Assembly (NCBI RefSeq): GCF_030936135.1 | Contig: NC_082595.1 | Span: 19,791,930 to 19,855,929 of the forward strand | Reading direction: 5' to 3' | DNA length: 64,000 nt | Source of the DNA: Gavia stellata | Taxonomy: Eukaryota; Chordata; Aves; Gaviiformes; Gaviidae | Shown here: one piece after another, positions 54,901 through 64,000 of the stretch | Numbering within the stretch: position 1 is the stretch's first letter | Layout: every line of letters begins with the position of its first letter | Program-made: the position numbers and the translations under genes | The notes under the pieces: model-generated | Told to the model about the DNA's origin: nothing | The model's database searches: none | The model's input: only the letters and a program-made list of their open reading frames with translations

Positions 54901-57900
54901 TTGGTAGTTATGCTCAGTATATACATGTCAACATGCCCCAGAGGAGCAGAGACCCCCAAGAAGAGCATGCAGAAATACTCACATTTGCCTTAGAGTGATG
55001 AGGTGTTTTCCTTCTGGGCACTAACACCATCTTCAGTTCTGTGGCAACTGCAGTGCAGATACTCAGCCCCTCCAAAACATCAGTAGGCATTGCTATCCGG
55101 AATGCAGCCAGAGAAAGCTGGTTGAACGCTCTCCCCACAGATTGGCATACTTTGGCAAATACTTGTCTGCTTGGCTTCCAGAAGAGAAATTACCTCTCCT
55201 GTGGCTATTAAGGTGCCCTGGCCATGCAGGACGTTGCCCTTCACAGAGAGCACTGTAGTTATCACTGGTGCACGTGCTCATTCAGACAGTATTCAACTGT
55301 GATCTGGGGTGAGTTCTGCTGTTACTCTCTGCAGACGTTTGGGCAGCTTTATTTCATTTGATTTAGTCCCCTGTGTCAGAGATCCCATGGAGTCAGAGGA
55401 CAGGAACAGGCATTTCCAGGAGATAAACCATTTCTCCCTAGAATGGGCATGTGACATCAGTGACATGCCCTGCCTGCTAGAAGTATCTGCCCACTATAAA
55501 AGCAACTACTTGAACCTACTGGCTAAAGGTGTCTGAAGTGAAGGGAGATGAATCCTGTCCGGTGGACCATAGGCTTAACTCCCTTGAGGTCTTGTACAAA
55601 GCTCAATCCAAAGTGCTGGCTGTTTTAGTGTCCCTGTCCTTTATGCCCACAGGTTTTCAAGCTGACACGAAGTAAAGTGGATGATGACAAGACCAGGCTG
55701 CTGGTCCGTAACTTACTGGATCACCCCTGCTTGGTGGAGCTGGACTTGTCCCACAATCTCATCAGGGACAAGGGAGCACAAGCTGTTGGCAAATTGATCA
55801 ACTGCAGCAGATTAGAAACCCTCAATCTGTGTAACAACCAGATCCGTCATCTGGGGGCTCAGGCTCTTGCTCAAGCCTTGGCTGAGAACTCCACCCTGAC
55901 CTCCCTGAATCTGCGCCTCAACTGCGTGGAGGACGAAGGCGGGGAGGCGATCGGCCGTGCCCTGCTGACCAACACCACTCTGAAGTCCATCCATCTGGGA
56001 AGTAATAACCTGTCAGAGCCAACTGCTACGCTTTTCTCCCAGGTCCTGGCTCAGAACACCACCCTGACAAGTATCAACTTCTCATGCAACCACCTGGGGC
56101 TGGTAAGAGAATCCCCTTCTCCCTGCAGTTTGTGAGCCTGCGTGGTGGCCTTGCAAAGCAGATGCTGAGCCTGCCTTGCCTCAAAACCACAGAGGCAAAT
56201 GCATCCCTCACTTTGCAAGCTTGCTGCGATAACAATCAGTTGCAAGCAGGGAAGAGACTCTAGCAGACAGCAGGAAGGAGAAGGACATCTTCTGTGCACG
56301 CACATGCATTTACCTCACTCATTACATCTAGCTCTGTTCACAGGGCTGAATCTGGCTTCCAGGCTTTGGGCTTTTGGGCAGAGAGGGATTTTTCCCCCAG
56401 GAAACTGAAAAGCAGGGAGTATGTCTGGGAAAAATCACAGCTGCTTAACACACGTGGGAGCAGATAATAATGATAGGTGGCATGAGACAATGGCCTTATG
56501 CATATCCTCTGTGCTTTGGATCTGCTGTGCCATCTATCACTCAGCAGCAGACAGTGTCACCCTTCCCAGAATCTCTCCTGTCCATCATGCGCTCAGAGGA
56601 GACTGTTAGAAAATTGGCTCAGTCGTTGAGCTCCTTTAACTCACCCTGCAGCTCTGGAGTGGTGCAGTGGGTCAAGAGTGTCACGTCTGGGTGCTTGTAA
56701 GTGGCCCCTAAACCACAGGCTTACATTTTCTAGACAGAGGAGCATCCACAGATCTTACTACATCCCTAAGAGCCGCAGTATGCAACATGCCCACAAACCG
56801 GAGCGCTTCTCTTCCGCTGATTAAAAAGAGCTTTAGAAATCTGAAACTAGACAGCCAAATGCAATCATGCTGGCTTTTAAACTTTCTGCGCTGCCTCAAT
56901 TTTTCTCACTGTCACAATAAAGAGACAGCAAGACCAGCTGTCCCTACTGGCAGGAATATTGGCGTCAATGTGTTTGACAACGGTTTTAAAAGGATTTGAT
57001 GGCAGAAAACCTTTTGTGAGTTCTGAGTTTTATGAGCCTGGACGTGGAAAACCATTTGAGTTTAATGATACAAGGGGGCAAAGGTTGGAAAGAGTAGAAG
57101 GATTTTTGCTTAGTAAATAATAACCTCCATGCTTAGCATCTTCTTTCTGATGAGCTCTCCTGTTACCCATTTGTGAAGCTCCACAGCAGCCCAACAAGTG
57201 GGCTGGTGGTATTATCTTTGGGGAAACAGGGATCTTTGCTAGAGATGCATCAAATACTGACCTCCGTACCCCATTAAAAAGAGACTCTTTCCCAGTCCTT
57301 TCTGTTCTGTCCTTTTTGGCAAAAGATCTAAGAGGCAGGGTGCTGGGATGAGGGGACCGCCTGGATGGACGAGATGGGGGCAGGAGGTGTATTTGGTACC
57401 TGAAAGAGAATAGGTGTTGGGTAAAAAAAAGTCAAATTTTCACATCCCTAAAGACAGTGCTTCAGGTAAGGCAGGGAAATGCCCCAAAGTGAGTTGCCTC
57501 CCTAAGGCTATCTACATCACATTTTCTGTCCCATGCAGGCTGGACATCAGTTGCGTGAGATGTTCCCTCCAGGAAAGCCAACCCAGCCTGGGAAATGGCA
57601 TCCAGGCAGGAGACTGCCGAGACGAGGTGCAGCACACTAATCACACTGCCATTTGTCCCCATCCAGCAGCGAGCTGGGGAATGGGGGACAGGGGAGAGCA
57701 GAGACTCCGCTCAGGTTATCATCGCCAGCTGTGCTATTAACCAGCCTGAGCTTGAGGACTCCTGACATGGTACCCAGAGGGAGTCATTAGCATGTGTCAT
57801 ATCATTGAGTGCTGCATAAGGTTACACCCCTCCCATGTGTACTTCTCCTGTGAGCAACATTTCAGGCTTGGGTGAAGACCTTCGTCCCTTTTGACACCAT

Positions 57901-58192
57901 CTCATGGGCTTCCCATCACCAGCAGCAGAAGTTGCCCTGGGGAGGAGGGAAAGGGAGCAATACACTTCACTTTTGGATCTCCTCCTTTAACCCCTCCCTT
58001 CTCACCTGTTTGCAGGATGGTGGGAAGCAGCTGCTTGAAGGGCTGGCGGATAACAAGGCTTTGACCAAGCTCGACCTCCGCCTGGCAGAGGTGGACCAGG
58101 AGACCGAGTACCTCATTCACCAAATTGTGTGGGCCAACCGGGAAGCGGCGAGGCTGGGGTCTCTGCAGCATCCCCCTGCCAAACCCCTCTGA
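51927..58192 (+). CDS. TCTE1: TCTE1 / DRC5, nexin-dynein regulatory complex subunit (at least 4 coding exons)
   Basis: TCTE1 (DRC5) is a leucine-rich-repeat subunit of the nexin-dynein regulatory complex of motile cilia and sperm flagella. Exons: 51927-52107 (splice exon starts at 51844), 53990-54558, 55653-56102 and 58016-58192. All are GT-AG and in phase, giving 458 residues; the human protein has 501. The N-terminal region matches human at EDPEWSLATVPHLTEL and FLPPVQ, and WKRMFFERHLEN lies in exon 2. Exons 3-4 (251-458) hold about six leucine-rich repeats, for example LVELDLSHNLI, LETLNLCNNQI, LTSLNLRLNCVEDEGGEA, LKSIHLGSNNLSEPTATL and LTKLDLRLAEV. The ATG has A at -3 and G at -1. The N-terminus is about 40 residues shorter than in human, so an upstream coding exon may be missing. 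AARS2 and TCTE1 are also same-strand neighbours in mammals, which supports the call. Confidence 0.93.
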
Positions 58193-58775
58193 AGAAAATG
58201 CTCCAGAGAGCAATGAGCTTTGCAGGTGCGGTGTTGGAGATACTTCAGAGGCTTGGCTTTATTCATATTTCTGAGAAACACTCAACTCGTGGCTGCCACC
58301 ACAGCCTTTCCCAGATCCCCATCATCCAACCTGTGACTTAATATGAGACAAACGTTGGACCTCATGGGACTGCAGTGGCATCACAGAAGCAATCTGCCTC
58401 TTGAGCCCTCTCTCCCACTGCACCCGAGACTAAATCCCACCTCCTGTGGTGTTTCTCACGTCCTCCGTCAGCAAGCTTAGTTCAGGCAACTGGATGTTGT
58501 TCCACCTGTAAAGCAGCTAAGGTGAAGTCTCCACCATCTAAATGGTCTAGTCCAGACCTAACCTTCAGGGCAAGCAGCTCTTTTAGGCTTTTTGCTAAGG
58601 AGGACATGAGATGCATGGAGGATAGAGCCAATGTTGTTTCTAGTTCCTTGGTAGCTTTTTCTGGCTATTGCTCTGCACAAGGATTTATTCATTTTTATAG
58701 CAAAATCTGTCTGGAGTCTCAGATACGGGTAGTGAAAAGTAAAAAAAAAATAAACTCAGTAAGTGCTAGGTCTCT
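58193..58775 (+). other. TCTE1: TCTE1 3' untranslated region
   Basis: Non-coding sequence after the TCTE1 stop, ending near the AATAAA at 58749-58754. There is no competing open frame of note. Confidence 0.65.
58749..58754 (+). terminator. TCTE1: TCTE1 polyadenylation signal (AATAAA)
   Basis: AATAAA sits at the end of an A-run about 560 bp after the stop codon. It is the first canonical signal downstream, in the right orientation and before the convergent minus-strand 3' end at about 59.2 kb. Confidence 0.65.
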
Positions 58776-59216
58776 CCACCATGGTTTCCTGCTTTGAGTT
58801 GCTATGCCTTTGATCAGTGCTAGCCTGCTTTGCAAACAGGTGAATTCTTTACAACCAGATGCTTACCTTAACTAGTAGTGCTCTTCTATGCAAACCTGTC
58901 AAAAAAATCTGTGCTTCGTGTAACTTTAAGCTAGAGGGTTCCCTGCAGGACTGCTGGCCCACACAGCCCACAGGGTTGAAAACGGAGCAGCTTCCTTCTG
59001 CCCCACGGGCGGTGGCCACCTGAGGACAGGACAAGGCACATACCTGATTGCCTCTGTCCTCCGACTGCCCCACTCAGGAGAGGTCAGCAGGGAATTAAGC
59101 AAGCGGGCTGACCTCCATCCCCTCCTGCCCTCTGAGCAATGCAGGGGCTTCACATGCCCGGCACCAGCGCTCACAGACCCACCGCTGGCAGCCACCTCAG
59201 TGAATCATCTGAAACT

Positions 59217-59222
59217 TTTATT
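59217..59222 (-). terminator. Minus-strand polyadenylation signal (AATAAA)
   Basis: A canonical hexamer on the minus strand, about 460 bp from the TCTE1 signal on the opposite strand. The two together mark a tail-to-tail gene boundary. Confidence 0.55.
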
Positions 59223-59736
59223 ACACCGATTTGGTTTACAATCTTTGTACTTTTATATTTCCAACAAAAAAGGCAACATTGTGATATACTGTTTGTACAT
59301 ATATAGAGAGACAGACAGAGCTAGATCATATTGACAGAGTTGAAAAGTAAAAACTGTTTCCCAGTGTTCACAAAAGAATTTGTTCGCCACATACCCGCTT
59401 CTGCCTTGCTCTGCCTGATGCACACAGATGCCCACAGTGCTGCCGACCACCGGCCCGTGGCCAACAGGACCTTTACCTCTGCCATGTCATGCCCTTATAG
59501 ATCAGAATGGATGGAGTGCGAAGCTGTCCCTGTCAGCGGTGGCCACACGAGGGGTGCCAACAGGGCTCAGCCTCAAGCCCTCACGGGTGTGTGTAGCTCC
59601 CTTCCCAACTATTCACAGATGCTCCAGGGGCTACATCCACAAGAAATCCTATCCAGTGGCAGCAGCTGTGAAACCTCCCCACCCAGGCATCTCGCACTAC
59701 TTGTTTCCCATCCTCGAAACCGAGGTATTGAATAGA

Positions 59737-59752
59737 TTTATTTCCTTTTATT
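59737..59752 (-). terminator. Paired minus-strand AATAAA signals, alternative proximal poly(A) site
   Basis: Two AATAAA hexamers lie within 16 bp on the minus strand, in a short AT-rich patch inside otherwise GC-richer sequence. They would give a 3' UTR about 520 bp shorter than the distal site at 59217. Confidence 0.45.
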
Positions 59753-62700
59753 TGCATTTACAAAATATTTCCACTGAATGACAGACCTGAATGAGATGAG
59801 AACTTGTGTTCAGAAACAGCAGAAAAACCCCAGATCAGCATCAGGCTGATGAAGGAACAGCTCCAGCAGTGAGGGTGGGGTGGGGGCTTAATGGGGGTGG
59901 TCTGGTCCTGGACGAGCCTGCCTGTAGCTCCAAGTACAGGGCTGTGTCTGGTCAGCCAGTTGTGCAATGAAAGCTCGTGCTGGGACGGCAGCGATGAGAA
60001 CCCTCAGACATGCTAGCAGACACATGAGGAGGAACTGGCCGCCAGAGCCAGTAAGGAACAGGGATGGAAAGAAAAGAGCTTGGGAAAACTTATCACCACC
60101 AGAAAAACCGTTGACTTGCCTTCCAGGATACTCACAGCTCCTCTTCCTGCAAATGTCCGAGACTGTTAACACCACCTGAGCACCCTCCAAACCTGCTCCT
60201 GGGCTGCCACATGCAGAAATGCCTGGACAGGTAGCTGCTGCCTGGAGAACCCTTTGCCTTCCCTCCCATCAATCTTTCGGCCAAACAGCAAAGCCCAAAC
60301 CAAGCAGCGTGGACCACTCACCCACACCCAAGACTGACAGTCCACTATCTGCCAGTTTGCAAGGCCTGAAACCGTTTCAAATACCACACACGCTGGTAAA
60401 AATGAAAGTCCTGACAGCAACAGCAGATCGTCTGAGTGCGAACACTCCTGTCGTCGGTGGGTCACACGTCACCTTCAGGTCCAGATACCAAGGTGTGGGA
60501 CTGCCTTGCAGAGCGTTCACTAGCAGGTCACTCTGTGCTGGGAAGGGCACATGCCAGCGCAGGGCCAGTACAGACCCCTTAGCTCTCCTGTGAGATCCAT
60601 CCCCAAGGAGTACTGCAGGCCTTTGAGGAGGAGGGGGTCAGCTGTGGGCCTCTGTCTGGAGGAGGGAACAACCTCTGGTACCTTGCTTGGGAGCTGGTGT
60701 CCCCTCCCGCCACCATCCGCTGATGCAGCGTGAGCAGCACTCGGTGGCACTCCACAGCAGAGGGACTCCAGCCAAGCTAGGAGTATCCCCCCATCCTTGG
60801 GTCTGTGCCAGAGTGATGGGGGGATACAAGGGGGTGGAGGGGTAGTAAGGAAGGGGGAACGACACAAGGACTTTCACTTGGACTACGCCAGTGGATGCAA
60901 CATCGGGCTGGAGCAGGGGCGCCCGGCTGGCTCCCTGGCGCAGCAGATGGCAAGCCCTGCTTCCGCGGCTCTGAGCACAGCACATGCGGCGGCAGGAGCC
61001 GGTGGCTGGCTTCCCAAGCCTGGCGGCTTCTGCTCACAGCGACCCAGGCATCGCTTTGCAAGGTGTCACGCTAGCATATGTCATAAACAGGACGGCAGGT
61101 TGATTTCAAGCACCGACTGGGGGTGGAGGAGCAGGCTGCTGCGGGGATGGGCAGAGGCTGTGCATGGAAATGGTTGCTGTGTTCAGCCTTGCTTTGCACT
61201 CACAGGGCTGGATTTGTCCATGCTCAGCTTCTGTCCCTCTGCCTCCCAGGTACCTCTGCACAGCCAGACGAGGTGCTGGTGGCTGGGGTTCAACAGCAGG
61301 GGGGAAAAATGGGGGAGCCTGTGCACTGCCCCCGGGACAGCACAGTAGACCCATCTCCAGACTGGGTGAGGGCTTGGGCTGGGGCAGGCTTGGAGCATTT
61401 CCAGGTCGCCTCTTATAGGGGCAAACTATGAAACTGAATTGGGGAGTAAATGGCATGTTTGTAAAACACGGCACCAAGCACTACTGGCCTGAAACACGCA
61501 CAGTGCAGGCCACAGCCCTGCACCCCAGATAACTGACGCAAGCTCTCCTGATCGCTGGGGACCCACCACTTTACCCCATCAGCACCTACCTACCCATGCT
61601 CTGTGTGCAGCAGCCTCCCTCCAAACTCCCTCACCAGCTAGCCCTGACCGGACCCACGTGCTGCCCTGCTGACAGGGCACTTCTGGCTAACCTAGACCCT
61701 CTCCTGCTTCTTCCTTTGGTCGCAGTGAAGAGGGACAAAGCCTGAACTTCATGTGGCTGGGAAGCTGGGGAGCAGCGCAGAGCCAAGCCCTGCATCGGCT
61801 TCCCTAGGCGGGGGGGACGGCTCAGAAATGAAGCGTTCCTCCTCCCTACAGGCTATGCCTGAAATAGCCAAGCCTGTCAGATCCCCGTCCCCAGCTGTGA
61901 TGGATTAGCCTCTCCAAGGCACAAGGCAATTTATTCATTAGTGACATTTACACCTTGTGGATGCATTAGCCATTGCGGTTTGGTGACACGTGCACGAGCT
62001 GTCAGTGCTGGGCTTGAAGGCAACATCGCTGCTCTGATGATGCAGCGAGGCTTGGCCTGGGCACATCAGCTTGGAAATACCTCCTGCCTGTCTCCTCGGC
62101 CAGAGCATGCACAGCCTGAAGGCCCACTTTGTTCCCAGGCTTCTCCACCAAATGCCCCGCTCCCTCTCTTTCCCCCCCACCCTCCCTGCCTCACAGCACC
62201 ACTGCTCCAGCACAGCAACCTCCCGCCCTCTCTTGCCTCCTTTCCCACAAAAACCACCGCATCTGCAAAGCCTTTTACAACTATTCTCATACAGCCCCTC
62301 CTCTCCACACGTCTTGCTGAGCATTTATACGCTATTCTGCCCTCCTCAGCTAGCTCCTCCATCAGCTGTGCCTTGTTCAGCCCACAGCAGCACTGCCCTT
62401 GGTCCCAGTGGAGAAGCACAGAGCCCATGTTCGGAGACTGCCCCAGCAGACACGCTGCTTTCACCCTGACACTGTCCCCTGGTTCCGCACCACCACAAGA
62501 GCCGACCTTTCTCTCCTCCCCAGGGACAGCACTGGGGCACTGGAGATCAGGACCACCAAAATGTCAAGGGCTTCTGTTTTCTAACTTCGATCTGTTGAAC
62601 TTATCCTGTCTACAAAGGTGCAGAGAAGTGCTGTGAAATTCTCTGGGAAAGCATAAAGTGATGCAAAAGCGAGGCCAGGCTGTGCTGCAATGCTCTGCAG

Positions 62701-64000
62701 GCTGTGCTGTCCCTCCACCGAGCAAGCACGAGGCACAGCAGAGCAGGGAGCATTGCTGGAAGGCTATCCGCAGGCTAACCAGCAGGTTATGGTGAGGTCT
62801 GGCCACCAGCACACCTGAGGCCATCACATGTCCGCTGGCGTTTCACAGCCGGCCCACGGCGCCTTGCAGGGAGAGGACTGAAATGATGCAAACGTATGGT
62901 CTCAGAGGAGTTGAAGGGAGGAGAGTGGTTTGGCTAGCTCAGAGGAATGACAGTTTCCACATCGGGTTTGGGGAGGGTAAGAAGAGCTGGAGACCATTGG
63001 CCAGGGAGCAGGTCCAGCAGCTCTCCCGTTTCAGGCAGCCAGCAAGGGATTAGCTCGTTCTCAAACACAACTTGCTCCATGCTTTTATCCCGGCTCCCTG
63101 CCACTTGCTGCAGCAAATGTGACACTTCACACCCTCTCCTCACAAAAAACAGGTCAGCAGTTTCCTCTCACGAGGATCAAGCAATGCTCTGTCACCTTGC
63201 AAAGCCCTCACTGTGAGGACGGATGGGCAACACCAGACCAAAGCCGCAAACACACCAACCCTCTGCAGGGCCATGGGTCCCGGCCGTGCACATGAGCACG
63301 CAGAAGCACACCCTGCCACCCACAGGCGCTTGGGCGGACAGCCAGGTCATAACTCCAGAGCGGAGGAAGACTTCAAACTCCAGCCTTCGTTCCTGATCTG
63401 CCTACCCCACTGCAAAGCCACAGGGCCACCATCCCAAACTTCCTTGAGCATCTTTTTTCCACCAGCACTGCGCATTTCTAACAGAGCTGGCTGAAGTGGA
63501 GTGTTTAAACCCACCTCATCGTCAAAAATTAAATATTCCAAGCAAGGAACAGCAACCTGAAACACTCCTCACAACTGAGAAGGGCTTTTAGTCTCGTTTC
63601 AGTTTGAAAAAGCCATTGGCATTTCCAAAGTGAAATCCTGTTATTTTGGGGTCTAGTTGTCACTGCTTTATTCCCAACCGGCTGTATGGTGCTGCACACA
63701 CTGCTTCGTCAGACGCTCCGTTACTGTCATTCCCCTCCGCTCAGCCCCTGGGGACAGGGTCTCCCCGGGAGAGCCAGTGCAGCACACACCAAGCCCACCA
63801 GCTTCTGGCTGGGCTGAGCAGGAGGCGACGCCTGCTTTCAGCTGATCCTCTCTCTGCATCTGCTTTTCGAGCCACGTATAGACTCGGGCTTGGGTTTTTC
63901 CAAACCTTTTCACCCTGACCGGTTCATGGGCTGCCATCCAAAGTCTGAATTCATGGCACGGTGCTGCTAATGGACATTGGGACCATGGGACTGATACAAA

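Larger units (their letters stand above)
59195..64000 (-). other. Probable 3' UTR of a convergent minus-strand gene (TMEM151B by synteny)
   Basis: At 59217-59222 the minus strand reads AATAAA. It is preceded in transcript order by an AT-rich stretch with TGTACATATATA-like elements (about 59225-59400) that looks like the end of a long neuronal-type 3' UTR. Further AATAAA signals on the minus strand lie at 59737-59742 and 59747-59752. No coding exon is recognisable up to the right edge. In mammals TMEM151B is the convergent neighbour of TCTE1, so it is the best candidate; this is inference from gene order, not from protein similarity. How far the UTR extends is unknown. Confidence 0.45.

Noticed and set aside
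61938-62636. Long frames on both strands in the right flank (up to 231 codons)
   Set aside because: Proline/serine-rich translations with no domain; they are mutually overlapping and best explained as non-coding UTR or intergenic DNA.

Overview
The window is vertebrate nuclear DNA, most likely from a bird. The genes are split into many short exons with GT-AG introns. The interspersed repeats are CR1 LINEs, and two of them carry the typical avian 3' end with a short ATTCTATG-like tail. There are CpG-rich promoters, and there is no operon structure. Three protein-coding genes could be rebuilt exon by exon with matching splice phases. A fourth gene is probably present only as a 3' untranslated region.

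Layout: (1) 1-12473, minus strand: RNF8, the FHA/RING ubiquitin ligase of the DNA double-strand-break response, in 8 coding exons for 523 residues. (2) 12474-12749: a compact, GC-rich, head-to-head promoter shared with the next gene. (3) 12750-30625, plus strand: AARS2, mitochondrial alanyl-tRNA synthetase, in 22 coding exons for 987 residues, with several CR1 fragments in its introns. (4) About 30.6-51.8 kb: a 21 kb GC-rich stretch with no gene I recognise. It holds a young-looking CR1 3' end, a 23-bp-stem inverted repeat, a pentanucleotide microsatellite, a CpG island near 47.0-47.7 kb and an ancient CR1-type fragment at 51.2-51.6 kb. (5) 51.84-58.19 kb, plus strand: TCTE1 (DRC5), a leucine-rich-repeat subunit of the ciliary nexin-dynein regulatory complex, in at least 4 coding exons for 458 residues as modelled. 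(6) 59.2 kb to the right edge: non-coding sequence whose left end looks like a minus-strand 3' UTR. By synteny with mammals this is probably TMEM151B, converging on TCTE1.

The genes do not form a pathway. AARS2 and TCTE1 are also neighbours in mammals, whereas RNF8 lies elsewhere in the human genome, so the RNF8/AARS2 head-to-head pair marks a rearranged synteny boundary. The points most worth following are the shared promoter with paired ETS and NRF1-type sites, a GC-AG intron in RNF8, an acidic Ser/Tyr-rich RNF8 C-terminus that differs from the human end, the near-perfect 52-bp inverted repeat at 35964-36015, and the orphan CpG island upstream of TCTE1. I found no sign of a previously undescribed multi-gene system.
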